NCBI RefSeq assembly: GCF_008830185.1
Contig: NZ_WAGX01000005.1
Span: 868,001 to 932,000 of the forward strand
From: Candidatus Galacturonatibacter soehngenii
Lineage (GTDB): Bacteria; Bacillota; Clostridia; Lachnospirales; Lachnospiraceae
DNA: 64,000 bases
Reading direction: 5' to 3'
Shown: in pieces, positions 26,206 to 34,727 of the stretch
Layout: each line of letters starts with the position of its first letter
Position numbering within the stretch: position 1 is the stretch's first letter
Program-made: the position numbers and the translations under genes
The notes under the pieces: model-generated
The model's database searches: none
Told to the model about the DNA's origin: nothing
What the model saw: only the letters and a program-made list of their open reading frames with translations

Positions 26206-27369
26206 TTAACATGTTATTTTTATTATGTTTTCTTCGATTCGATTTTTCCACATATGTTTCTCTTTTACTACGTTGTATCCACATTCACTGATTTGTTTTG
26301 CTTGGTTTGGATCGTTTAGAAGCTTGGTTATTTTTTGAGGAAGCTTTTCTAATTCATCTAATGAATAATATATCAGATCTTCTCCATCCTTAAAGTGTTC
26401 TTTCATGTATGTACTTGAATCGGTAACACAAACGGCTTTATTAATCATTGCCGATAGAACTCTGTCATGTATACCATCTTTAAACCATGGCATAATATTT
26501 AACACAATCTTAGAATCTGCAATTATTTCTAAAGATACTGGAAAACTAACTGAATTTTTTATAATTAAATGCTCTTTATTACTGCATTTGAAATCCTCCC
26601 ATCCTGTTCCATACACGGTTATATCAATGTGGTGATCTAATAATGTTTGAATTAGCTTTTCTCTAAAACAGGCTCTAACATATCTCTCAGCCAAATAAAG
26701 AGCATTCAAGCAGTCCGCAAACTCTTTATCAGACAAAGTTTCTCCTCTTTGTTCTAATATATATTTCAAAGCTTCTTCTTGTGTCTGTTTTGTGTTTTTT
26801 TGTAATTCTTGTACTAAAAGATACATTGTCTCATCGGCATTCATCTCCTTCATCTGCTCCATCATTTCACGAGAACTTTGATAAGACCCTGAAAATAGTA
26901 CATCAATTTTACGTTGTTCATATGGAATTACGTTTAGGGCCTCCATTGCACCAAGCGGCATAAAAATCACTTTTTGAATGTCCGCATAATGATTTCTTAT
27001 GTATTCTTCATGTTTTCGGTCAATACATATTACATTAGAGCGCTTTAAATTTAGCTTTATCACTGGATGGTGATACAAGGGATGATCCACTATATAATTA
27101 TAAAATGGAGCATCAATATGATCTAGATAGCGTTCTCCATTCTCCATTTCCAAACGTGGTAATGCGGAATTAAAATCTATTATGGCACAAAAACTTCTTC
27201 CCACATATCCCATCAGCTTTAACTCTATTTCACCATCTTCTAAATCGATTTCACATACCTCAACTTCATAATCGTAATCATGTAGACATCTTTCTATTTC
27301 TGATACAAAGAAACGATTTGATTCATAACATAAAATTCTTGAAATAAAAATCAAAATATTTTTATTCAT
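26206..27369 (-). CDS. CgeB-like glycosyltransferase
   Basis: A 387-residue protein resembling the CgeB/spore-maturation type of GT-B glycosyltransferases. The C-terminal half carries the family look: DITVYGTGWEDF, SLEIIADSKIVLNIMPWFKDGIHDRVLSAM, CVTDSSTYMKEHFKDGEDLIYY, then a Glyco_trans_1_2-like ending. The N-terminal half has a Rossmann-like start and the segment FMPLGAM. It ends 21 bp before the Crp/Fnr start, so the two may be co-transcribed. The acceptor is unknown; a spore-surface or protein glycosylation role is possible. Confidence 0.7.
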   Translation of the reverse strand: MNKNILIFISRILCYESNRFFVSEIERCLHDYDYEVEVCEIDLEDGEIELKLMGYVGRSFCAIIDFNSALPRLEMENGERYLDHIDAPFYNYIVDHPLYHHPVIKLNLKRSNVICIDRKHEEYIRNHYADIQKVIFMPLGAMEALNVIPYEQRKIDVLFSGSYQSSREMMEQMKEMNADETMYLLVQELQKNTKQTQEEALKYILEQRGETLSDKEFADCLNALYLAERYVRACFREKLIQTLLDHHIDITVYGTGWEDFKCSNKEHLIIKNSVSFPVSLEIIADSKIVLNIMPWFKDGIHDRVLSAMINKAVCVTDSSTYMKEHFKDGEDLIYYSLDELEKLPQKITKLLNDPNQAKQISECGYNVVKEKHMWKNRIEENIIKITC

Positions 27370-27462
27370 TCCATCATCACCTTTTTTATTAACTAATTGT
27401 AGTGTATCACTAATTTTAATTTATTCCTAGTCTGAATTTACTTATGTCTATACAAGGGAAAG

Positions 27463-27494
27463 AAAAGACAGCGAATACTAACTCGCTGTCTTTT
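27463..27494 (-). terminator. Intrinsic terminator overlapping the lspA stop
   Basis: AAAAGACAGCGA pairs perfectly with TCGCTGTCTTTT. Both outer flanks are A/T-rich, so it can work in both directions. The lspA stop codon at 27478 lies inside the stem-loop. Confidence 0.7.
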
Positions 27495-27951
27495 TTTCAC
27501 CTTGAAACATCATAAAAATAGTTACAAATGCAGTACCTAAAAATATAAACATATCAGATATATTAAATACAATATCTTTTAATTTCCGTACCTTTGTATT
27601 AAAACTAAAATAATCAACTACATATTTTCTTTTGATTCGGTCAAGGACATTACTACAAGCCCCACCAATCACAAGACTAAGTGCAAATTTGAGAAAATGA
27701 AAGCCTTTTTTACCAATAAGAAAAAGTTGTGCCATAATAATCGAACATGTTAACCCGGCAGAAAATCCTGCTACAAACTCCTGATTTTTATCTAATGCAT
27801 TAAGTGCTCCCCCTCTATTATAAACTTTTCTTACAATGATTTTATCATTATATTTCTTCTCTGGCTTATTATATTCTAAGTTATCTTCCACATTTTTTTT
27901 AACAATGAAATCTAATCCAAAAATCGCAGCCGAAATTAAAAAATATATCAT
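27478..27951 (-). CDS. lspA: Lipoprotein signal peptidase (LspA family)
   Basis: A 157-residue aspartic signal peptidase II with four membrane segments. The two catalytic aspartates are in SNVLDR (Asp104) and NISDMF (Asp133), and VYNRGGAL corresponds to the conserved NxGxAF motif, slightly altered. It differs from canonical LspA, so it may be a second copy. AGGAG lies 5 nt before the ATG. It stands alone downstream of the clpX-like gene, separated by a terminator and a long hairpin. Confidence 0.85.
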   Translation of the reverse strand: MIYFLISAAIFGLDFIVKKNVEDNLEYNKPEKKYNDKIIVRKVYNRGGALNALDKNQEFVAGFSAGLTCSIIMAQLFLIGKKGFHFLKFALSLVIGGACSNVLDRIKRKYVVDYFSFNTKVRKLKDIVFNISDMFIFLGTAFVTIFMMFQGEKKTAS

Positions 27952-28011
27952 AGCTTCTCCTTATCCTCCATTTCTATTTTGCATAGTGCTTCTTTGGGTC
28001 ACGTAGTTTTC

Positions 28012-28056
28012 TTTTCTAAAATAGGAAACTGGAATGCAATTTCCTATTTTAGAAAA
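28012..28056. repeat. Perfect 17-bp inverted repeat upstream of lspA
   Basis: TTTTCTAAAATAGGAAA at 28012-28028 and its exact reverse complement at 28040-28056 enclose an 11-nt loop (CTGGAATGCAA). Neither strand has a T-run after it, so it is not a standard terminator. It would be near the 5' end of the lspA message, or could be an operator or small mobile repeat. Confidence 0.65.
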
Positions 28057-28082
28057 AAGGAATGCACAACGATACATTCCTT
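28057..28082 (-). terminator. Intrinsic terminator of the clpX-like gene
   Basis: On the minus strand AAGGAATG and CATTCCTT pair, followed by TTTTC. It lies 59 bp beyond the clpX-like stop and directly adjoins the 17-bp inverted repeat. Confidence 0.65.
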
Positions 28083-28140
28083 CATCTCATTCATTAATAT
28101 AATAAATCATTTAATCTTATTTTTCGTACTTTTAATCTAT

Positions 28141-29574
28141 TTATCCTTCGATCTTAAGTACTCCACGCATATCTATTAGCGGACCGCCTGTTTTTTCAAT
28201 ATATTCTCTTGTAATAGTAACTCTACCAATATTTTCATCCTTTGGAATTTCGTACATAATATCAAGCATAAATTCTTCAATGATAGCTCTTAACGCTCTT
28301 GCACCTGTTTTCTTTTCCAATGCTTTTTCTGCAATTGCTTCTAAAGCAGGATCTGCAAAGTTAAGCTGAACTTCATCTAATTCAAGCAATTTTTGATATT
28401 GCTTTAAGATGGCATTCCTAGGCTCCTTTAATATCTTTATCAACATTTCCTTCGTCAAACTTTCTAAGGTAAAAATAATAGGAAGTCGCCCTATGAACTC
28501 AGGAATCATACCAAAGTTCTTGATATCTTCTATCGTAACTTTGCTAAGGACCGTAGGATCATTATCATATTTATCCTTTAAATCAGCTTTAAAGCCCATA
28601 CTGGATTGCTTATTAAGCCTCTCTTTAATTATTTCTTCCAAATCCGGAAATGCTCCACCACAAATAAATAATATATTTTTAGTATTAACAGTCGTTAAAG
28701 GCACCATGGCATTTTTACTATTTGCTCCAACTGGAACTTCTATTTCTGCGCCTTCTAATAGTTTAAGCATCCCTTGTTGAACGGATTCACCACTTACATC
28801 TCGTTGATTTGTATTTTTTTTCTTTGCTATTTTATCTATTTCATCAATAAATATAATTCCTCGTTCTGCCTTCTCTACATCGTTACCAGCAGCCGCCAAC
28901 AATTTGGATACAACACTTTCAATATCATCTCCAATATATCCAGCCTCTGTTAATGAGGTTGCATCTGCTATCGCAAGAGGAACATCTAATATTCTTGCTA
29001 ACGTCTTAACCAAATAGGTCTTTCCACTACCTGTTGGTCCAATCATCAGCATGTTGGATTTTTCAATTTCAATCTCATCCATCGTATTAGTTGCAACTCT
29101 TTTATAATGGTTATAAACCGCTACAGAAATGACTTTTTTTGCATACTCCTGTCCAACAACATATTCATCTAAACTTGCTTTTATTTTATGCGGAGCGGGA
29201 ATATTTTTTATATCCAAGGCTGGCGCTTTACTTTTCTCTTCACTTACCTTCTTCTTTTTTAATTTTTGTTTCTTGGGTACCATATTCTGTAAATCGGCTA
29301 AATTTATCATACTAATATTCGGGATATTAGACATCCCTGGAATATCGTCAAATCCAAATCCGCCCTTTCCCATTGCATCAAACGTTTTTTGCATGCACTC
29401 TGAGCATATATGTATATCATTCGGAAGCTCTATCATTTTTCCCGTTTTGCTTTCTGGTCTTCTGCACAAATAACAGATTTCTTCATAATCGTCTTCATCA
29501 TTATCGTCATTCGTACTATCTATATCCTTCACTTCTTCTATTTCTAAATCGTCTTCTTTATTTATATCTGACAT
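28141..29574 (-). CDS. ClpX-like AAA+ unfoldase, divergent paralogue
   Basis: A 477-residue ClpX-family protein. A zinc finger (Cys34, Cys37, Cys57, Cys60) follows a 30-residue highly acidic N-terminal tail absent from standard ClpX. A linker of about 65 residues rich in Met/Asn/Lys leads to the AAA+ module: Walker A GPTGSGKT near 179, pore loop AGYIGDD (usual GYVG), Walker B IIFIDEIDKI, and GARALRAIIEE. The ClpP-contact IGF loop is replaced by MGF (SSMGFKA). These changes suggest a specialised unfoldase; normal clpX is usually beside clpP and tig, neither of which is here. AAAGGA precedes the ATG. Confidence 0.85.
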   Translation of the reverse strand: MSDINKEDDLEIEEVKDIDSTNDDNDEDDYEEICYLCRRPESKTGKMIELPNDIHICSECMQKTFDAMGKGGFGFDDIPGMSNIPNISMINLADLQNMVPKKQKLKKKKVSEEKSKAPALDIKNIPAPHKIKASLDEYVVGQEYAKKVISVAVYNHYKRVATNTMDEIEIEKSNMLMIGPTGSGKTYLVKTLARILDVPLAIADATSLTEAGYIGDDIESVVSKLLAAAGNDVEKAERGIIFIDEIDKIAKKKNTNQRDVSGESVQQGMLKLLEGAEIEVPVGANSKNAMVPLTTVNTKNILFICGGAFPDLEEIIKERLNKQSSMGFKADLKDKYDNDPTVLSKVTIEDIKNFGMIPEFIGRLPIIFTLESLTKEMLIKILKEPRNAILKQYQKLLELDEVQLNFADPALEAIAEKALEKKTGARALRAIIEEFMLDIMYEIPKDENIGRVTITREYIEKTGGPLIDMRGVLKIEG

Positions 29575-29712
29575 AATTCTATAATCCTTTCTATTACTGC
29601 ATCAGAATTATATGTACCCTATAAAGTAATAATCCAGGTACATAACAAGCGAAATCATTCATCTTGTTTACTCTTATAAGTAAAATCATTCGAGTTAAAA
29701 AGTTAGTATGAT

Positions 29713-29760
29713 ACAGTTAAAAGGTAAGGCAAATAGAAAGCCAACCTTAATGTTAACTGT
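29713..29760. repeat. Long hairpin upstream of the clpX-like gene
   Basis: ACAGTTAA (29713-29720) pairs with TTAACTGT (29753-29760), and inside it AAGGT/ACCTT and GGC/GCC extend the stem. It lies about 140 bp upstream of the clpX-like ATG in an otherwise gene-free 370-bp region, so it may be a leader structure or operator. Confidence 0.5.
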
Positions 29761-29838
29761 AACAGTAATATTATTATAACGTAGATGTTATTTACGCACA
29801 AGTGAAGAATTATGAAAAAATAGTGAATATAAGGTACT

Positions 29839-29901
29839 GTTTAGCCATGCAAAGAAATGTAAAAGACTATGTTTCATCATATTTGATTTCCATGGCTAAA
29901 C
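29839..29901. repeat. Perfect 11-bp inverted repeat after the unknown gene
   Basis: GTTTAGCCATG (29839-29849) and CATGGCTAAAC (29891-29901) are exact complements, with GAAAT/ATTTC continuing inside. It is 42 bp beyond the stop of the minus-strand unknown gene. No T-run follows. Together with the previous hairpin it accounts for most structure in 29575-29942, which has no gene. Confidence 0.5.
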
Positions 29902-29942
29902 AATATTTGAAAATGTGATGAGTCAGATATGAAAGATAATTC

Positions 29943-30851
29943 TTAATTTATAACCGAGACAAAAAATAATTGAAAGAATTTTACTAACTGTGATTCATTT
30001 GTAACAGGGTGGTTCAATTCCATAAACATATTAAAAAAATTATTTTTTTCCTGTTCTAAATCAGTCTTGTTCATAGTGTATTCTGCCATTTTTGATTGAT
30101 AAAATACAATTAATTTTCCGTCTGAGGTTCCATTCGTCATTTTTTGATAAAAGATCTTAATATCTTTTGGTGGTATTAATTCCTCTTCTATCAGCTTTAT
30201 ATTTACTCTATTCTTTAAAAACCATGAATAACTAAATTCATAATCATATATATATCGTTTACGTCGATCAATGGACTCTGTTTCAAAATCTTTTATCTTT
30301 TCTTCTTGAGCCAGATTTCTAACAATTTCAATTAATGTTTCTCTTAATATTTTACACCAATAAAAATAATCTGAATTATAATAAAAGCAAGCTTGAAACA
30401 TATCCTCTTTTGAAAATTCTTTTTGCAATTCTTTTCCTTCAAGTTCATTCATGTCCAAAGCTTTAATAACTGCATTGTATCTAAAACTTCTATATATATC
30501 TTGAAGTAATTTGTATTTATAAGCATTGCTATTTTCTTTTATTAAGCCAGTGTTGATACAATAACTTTTAATCGAAAAATAATACTGTCTTAATCTTTCG
30601 TTGACATCCTTTAAATCGCTCGTGCCTTTGTAATATTCTTCAAGGTTTGCAGGTATTTTAGAATATAGCATTCTCATTTGTTCTGCTACATCATCTGTAT
30701 ATTCAATTATCCCCTTCGTTTGAATATACTTATCCGTATTATCTAGTGCTTTTGTTTTTGTTTTTTCTTTCTCTTCATTATCATAATGTATTAAAACAAA
30801 ACTACCTTTTTCGTCTTTACTATAGACGTCGCACTTTCTTGATCGATTCAT
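29943..30851 (-). CDS. Hypothetical protein
   Basis: A 302-residue soluble protein of no family I recognise. It is rich in Lys, Glu, Tyr and Phe, predicted largely helical, with no signal peptide or membrane span. Segments such as YFYWCKILRETLIEIVRNLAQEE and EFSYSWFLKNRVNIKL suggest an all-helical fold. I use the ATG at 30851, which has AGGAGG 7 nt upstream; an earlier in-frame start lacks a site. It stands alone, between hairpins and an intergenic region beside the IS30 element. Confidence 0.6.
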   Translation of the reverse strand: MNRSRKCDVYSKDEKGSFVLIHYDNEEKEKTKTKALDNTDKYIQTKGIIEYTDDVAEQMRMLYSKIPANLEEYYKGTSDLKDVNERLRQYYFSIKSYCINTGLIKENSNAYKYKLLQDIYRSFRYNAVIKALDMNELEGKELQKEFSKEDMFQACFYYNSDYFYWCKILRETLIEIVRNLAQEEKIKDFETESIDRRKRYIYDYEFSYSWFLKNRVNIKLIEEELIPPKDIKIFYQKMTNGTSDGKLIVFYQSKMAEYTMNKTDLEQEKNNFFNMFMELNHPVTNESQLVKFFQLFFVSVIN

Positions 30852-31258
30852 ATTATATCCTCCTATAGATAAACAACACACGTCACAAGTTAACATTTTT
30901 AGCTGTATTTATTATCATGAGATAAATGAATTTCCATAATGAAACCTTATAAATATAGGCACGCTTCCAGCGGCAACACTACTCCCATGGTGCTGCCGCC
31001 AAACAGTAATTTACCCTTCTTCCATAAACCCCTCATTCGAAAACATGATTCATGGATAACATTTTTTACTATTAGATAATCCCCTATTATTATCTATACT
31101 AAAATGAAGTTATTACACAACAATCACTTTATCATTTACGAAAGTGTTATTGTTCCCTCAAGTAACCATATAAAAAATACCACATATTGGTAAAAATTAA
31201 CATAGCAAATGCATAACTGGTCTATTTGAAGACATGAATAGACTTTTTTCATGAAAAA
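30852..31258. other. Intergenic region without gene
   Basis: About 400 AT-rich bases with no supported gene. One GC-rich imperfect hairpin is seen at 30970-31000 (CGGCA-CAC pairing with GTG-TGCCG). The right edge carries the T-tract half of the htrA terminator, cut off by the IS30 insertion. Confidence 0.5.
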
Positions 31259-31279
31259 AGCTACCTTCCATGGTGAAAT

Positions 31280-31380
31280 GTAAAACGAGATTCCCGTTTT
31301 GTAAACGAGTTTCACATTTTGTAATCAACCTTCAAAATTTGTAATCGAAATTCCACAATTGTTATGACTTTCCCGTTTTT
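31280..31380. repeat. Five 20-bp iterations in the IS30 left end
   Basis: Units start at 31281 (approximately), 31301, 31321, 31341 and 31361 and follow GTAA-C-A--TTC----TTT, with exact 20-bp spacing. The first overlaps the terminal inverted repeat. Such iterations are likely multiple transposase binding sites. Confidence 0.65.
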
Positions 31381-31538
31381 CTATTGCTTTTCATGGTATA
31401 ATCTCTGGTAACAGGATAATTTGGGCGCACAAAAACCGGACGTCACTTTTGGCTTACAAATTTTGTACTCCGAAATTCACGTCTGCTGGTATCTGTTTTT
31501 TTCGTTCCAGCCAGTGGTTTCTTCTTCCGATTATCTTG

Positions 31539-32843
31539 CTACTTTTTTAAAAGACCCGGCGTTAAATTGATGCTGTTGGCGTCAACCTCGTGGCATCCTA
31601 ATTTATCAGCCAGGTCTTTTCCATAATAAAAACAGAATGCTTCATACGGACTTTTCCCATTCAGTTTCTTTCTTCTATAGGAATTGATATGATCCATCAT
31701 CCGATTGATTTCTTCCTGCGTCAATTCATCAAAACTTTTTCCCTTTGGCAATACCCTTCTTATGAATTCATGCCCTACCTCTATTTCCGCTTTCTGATAG
31801 GGGGCACTTGGATTGCAGTAATAGATTCTGGTTCTTTGGAATCCTTTTCCATCTGGACCATACTCGATACTCTTGGGATTAGAAAATTCACTTCCGTTGT
31901 CTGTCAAAATGATCGGAAACAACTTTCGAAATTCTTGTCCTCCCAGCCAATTATATAGCTCATCATAAATATCAATTACTGACTTAGAGGTATTGGAATC
32001 TCTTAGGAATGCAAGCATCAAGGACGTTTCTACAAAGAATACCGTAAGCAGAACCTTTCCACCTTTGCTTCCTATCACAGAATCCATCTGGGTCACTGCC
32101 GTATCAGGATGCTGCTCCAGATACACTTCATAATCATGATAGTTTCTTCCAACTCGACAGCCTCTGTCTACCTTTAGTTCTGGTTTTTTATAACGTGGAC
32201 GATACTTTACTTTCCGTGGGAGATCAATGTTCCTCACATCAAACAGACTTCCGTCTATGTAATTGTATAAAGTCTTTTCACTGCACATCAGCTCATCCTT
32301 ATTATTTAAATAAATCTGATGTATGGACTGTCCTTGTTTAATCAACGGAACCAGGATTTCATTCAGTCTGGCAATTTCTCCTTCCGTGGAAAGAATTCCA
32401 CTTCTTGATTGTGCAATCTTTTTCGATGCCTGACGATGGGCTTCCAATGCGTCATAGATTGTCTTCGTCAATGTACACTTTTTCACTTCACTACATCCAT
32501 TACATACATAGGGCGCTTTAAATCTACTGGTACACACTTCTTCCTCAAACTGTACGCAATACCTGTTGCACAGACGCTCACACTGTCTGCATGTGGTTAC
32601 CATTGGATACTTACATTTATTGGTTCCACACACTTTTTTTCGCTTACATCCTTTTCGATACTTGCATACATTATGGAGATAGACTGAATATCCACTCCAT
32701 TGCTCTACTGCATAGTTGCGAACTTCTTTTGTAATCGTAGTTCTGTCGCGCAAAAGCTCCTTGCCTATCTCGGTAAAAGTCATACCCTCCTTTAGTCCAC
32801 TTTCAATCTGTAAACGATCTTCATATGATAAAAACTTAGCCAT
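31539..32843 (-). CDS. IS30-family transposase
   Basis: A 434-residue IS30-family DDE transposase. N-terminal helix-turn-helix (LSYEDRLQIESGLKEGMTFTEIG, TTITKEVR), a cysteine-rich central segment (KYRKGCKRKKVC, CRQCERLC, CNGCSEVKKC) that may bind zinc, and an integrase core with QMDSVIG (Asp), ILTDNGSEF (Asp) and KAEIEVGHEFIRR (Glu). The ATG at 32843 has AAGGAG 5 nt upstream. The frame is intact. Confidence 0.93.
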   Translation of the reverse strand: MAKFLSYEDRLQIESGLKEGMTFTEIGKELLRDRTTITKEVRNYAVEQWSGYSVYLHNVCKYRKGCKRKKVCGTNKCKYPMVTTCRQCERLCNRYCVQFEEEVCTSRFKAPYVCNGCSEVKKCTLTKTIYDALEAHRQASKKIAQSRSGILSTEGEIARLNEILVPLIKQGQSIHQIYLNNKDELMCSEKTLYNYIDGSLFDVRNIDLPRKVKYRPRYKKPELKVDRGCRVGRNYHDYEVYLEQHPDTAVTQMDSVIGSKGGKVLLTVFFVETSLMLAFLRDSNTSKSVIDIYDELYNWLGGQEFRKLFPIILTDNGSEFSNPKSIEYGPDGKGFQRTRIYYCNPSAPYQKAEIEVGHEFIRRVLPKGKSFDELTQEEINRMMDHINSYRRKKLNGKSPYEAFCFYYGKDLADKLGCHEVDANSINLTPGLLKK

Positions 32844-32881
32844 AGTGTCTCCTTTCCCACTGGCTAAGTTCAATATATCAC

Positions 32882-32909
32882 AAAAGGCAGGGACTGCGCC
32901 CTGCCTTTT
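32882..32909. terminator. Terminator-like hairpin protecting the IS30 transposase gene
   Basis: AAAAGGCAGGG pairs with CCCTGCCTTTT around ACTGCG, with T-rich flanks on both strands. It sits inside the element upstream of the transposase start and would block transcription entering from outside, a common IS feature. Confidence 0.65.
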
Positions 32910-32993
32910 TGTAACACGAATTTCTCTATGCTATTTTCAAATATTTGTACCTATCTTTCCCTTTCAGACGGGAATGTTATTTTACAATTGAGG

Positions 32994-33041
32994 AGCTACC
33001 TTCCATCTAGTTTTTACATAATGGAAGATAGCGCTTTTCAT
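32994..33041 (-). terminator. htrA terminator hairpin, cut from its T-tract by IS30
   Basis: ATGGAAGATAGC (from 33021) pairs with the AGCTACCTTCCAT copy at 32994-33006. The T-tract that should follow on the minus strand lies 1.7 kb away at 31258-31253, and an ATGAAAA/TTTTCAT extension is split too. So htrA termination is probably weakened here. Confidence 0.65.
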
Positions 33042-33083
33042 ACCTGAATTCCTTTATTTTTTTGTATCATTTAATCAAACTTC

Positions 33084-34565
33084 TTACTGAACTTTACGTC
33101 CAAGTGTTACTGTAATATCTCTTTCTTGGTATTCCCCATCCTGCGCAGTTTGAACTGTTATGGTAACTGTACTTCCTGCTGCATAATATTGAAGGGTATC
33201 TTGAAGACTCTGCATAGAAGAAACCGAACTTCCATCAAACTTAGTAATAATGTCACCCTTCTTAATTCCTGCTGCCTCAGCCGCACCACCATCAACTACC
33301 TGTGCTATATAAACACCCTTTGGCATTCCATAAGCTTCAATGGCTTCATCAGATACATCTATTCCTGCGATTCCTAGATAACCTGTATCTGCCGAATCAA
33401 CTTTATCTCTAGTTTCCTTGGTAACTAACTCATTTATGATTGGAATCGCCGTGGAGATTGGTATTGCATACCCCATACCTTCTACCTCAGTAGATGAATA
33501 CTTTACAGAATTAATTCCAATTACCTGACCTTTCATATTAAGTAAGGCTCCACCACTGTTACCAGGATTAATAGCGGCATCAGTCTGAATCAAACTATTC
33601 GTCACACTATCAACAGTTACTTCTCTATCAATAGCACTAATAACACCTGTTGTTACAGATTGGCCATAGCCTAATGCATTACCAATTGCGATAGCGGCTT
33701 CTCCAACCTTTAGCTGTGTTGAATCTCCTAGTTTTGCTATTTTTATTGCATTCATTGTATTACTTTCTATATTTTCCAAAGGAACTGCTATCACTGCAAG
33801 GTCACTATCAACATCTGTTCCTTTAATCTTTGCGTCCACAACGCTTCCATCTGCAAATCCAACAGACAATGTATTAGCCTTATTCACAACATGGTTGTTG
33901 GTAACAATTAAAAGCTCTGTATCATTTTTATCTATTATGAAACCAGATCCACTTGCTTCTTGTTCCTGCTCGTATGTGTTCCCACCACGTGTACCTCCTC
34001 CAAAACTTCCAAAGAAATCTGGAATTTGAACGGGTACTGTAGATATATTCGTTATGGAGACTACACTTGGCATTACTTCTTCAACTACGCTAGAAACATC
34101 GGTAACCGTTGTAGCCAACTGCGTTGTTTCTGTGGAGGATACGGTCTGACCCAATCCATCTGCATTCTGCGCTTCTCCTGAATTTGCATTATTTTCTTCC
34201 AATCCATTTAGATCAACCGAAGATATCTGATTTTGATTCAAACTACCTGATACGAATCTAACCGCTTCGAATGAAGCACCCGCTAAACCTCCGCCGATAA
34301 TTGCGAGTGTTGCTACTGCAATCAGTTTACGAACAAAGCCACCTTTATTTTTTTTGTTTTTATTATTACCTTGACTGCTTCCAAAAGACCCATTTGTATA
34401 TCTATCCTCTGATTCATACGGTGACTTGTAATAAGAGCGGCTGTATCGTTCATCACTTCCTTCAGAAAAACTGGAACTGCCACTGTCGGTAGTGTTACTG
34501 TTTGAATCTTTATAATAATCTATAACCTGATTGTTATCCTGATTTTCATTATTGTTCTCAAACAT
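33084..34565 (-). CDS. htrA: HtrA/DegP-like membrane-anchored serine protease
   Basis: A 493-residue S1C protease for quality control outside the membrane. A disordered Asn/Ser-rich cytoplasmic part (1-77) is followed by one membrane segment (about 79-99), the trypsin-like domain with catalytic His225 (TNNHVV), Asp255 (DSDLAV) and Ser337 (NPGNSGGAL), and one PDZ domain (about 395-490; GVYIAQVVDGGAAEAAGIKKGDII). AAGGAGA precedes the ATG. It is monocistronic; its terminator is interrupted by IS30. Confidence 0.95.
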   Translation of the reverse strand: MFENNNENQDNNQVIDYYKDSNSNTTDSGSSSFSEGSDERYSRSYYKSPYESEDRYTNGSFGSSQGNNKNKKNKGGFVRKLIAVATLAIIGGGLAGASFEAVRFVSGSLNQNQISSVDLNGLEENNANSGEAQNADGLGQTVSSTETTQLATTVTDVSSVVEEVMPSVVSITNISTVPVQIPDFFGSFGGGTRGGNTYEQEQEASGSGFIIDKNDTELLIVTNNHVVNKANTLSVGFADGSVVDAKIKGTDVDSDLAVIAVPLENIESNTMNAIKIAKLGDSTQLKVGEAAIAIGNALGYGQSVTTGVISAIDREVTVDSVTNSLIQTDAAINPGNSGGALLNMKGQVIGINSVKYSSTEVEGMGYAIPISTAIPIINELVTKETRDKVDSADTGYLGIAGIDVSDEAIEAYGMPKGVYIAQVVDGGAAEAAGIKKGDIITKFDGSSVSSMQSLQDTLQYYAAGSTVTITVQTAQDGEYQERDITVTLGRKVQ

Positions 34566-34727
34566 ATTACATTCTCCTTTTCAATTGTTTTAATAACTAT
34601 GTTAGTTATGTTTTATTTTCTTTAGTGTAGCAATGATTTGTGATTAAAATGTGATAAAAATTAAAATAAAATTTGTCTTGTTTTTCATTTATATTTTTTT
34701 CACTAATCATACATAAATACTGATTTA

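Larger units (their letters stand above)
31272..32993 (-). mobile_element. IS30-family insertion sequence in the htrA terminator
   Basis: Ends show matching inverted repeats (TGTAAAACGAGATTCCCG on the left; reverse complement TGTAAAATAACATTCCCG on the right). A perfect 13-bp direct repeat AGCTACCTTCCAT flanks them at 31259-31271 and 32994-33006. Removing the element and one copy restores a long terminator hairpin with T-tract after htrA, which supports these limits. The left end holds five 20-bp iterations (31280-31380). Confidence 0.8.

Noticed and set aside
30970-31000. GC-rich hairpin as transcription terminator
   Set aside because: No T-run follows on either strand and neither neighbouring gene ends there.
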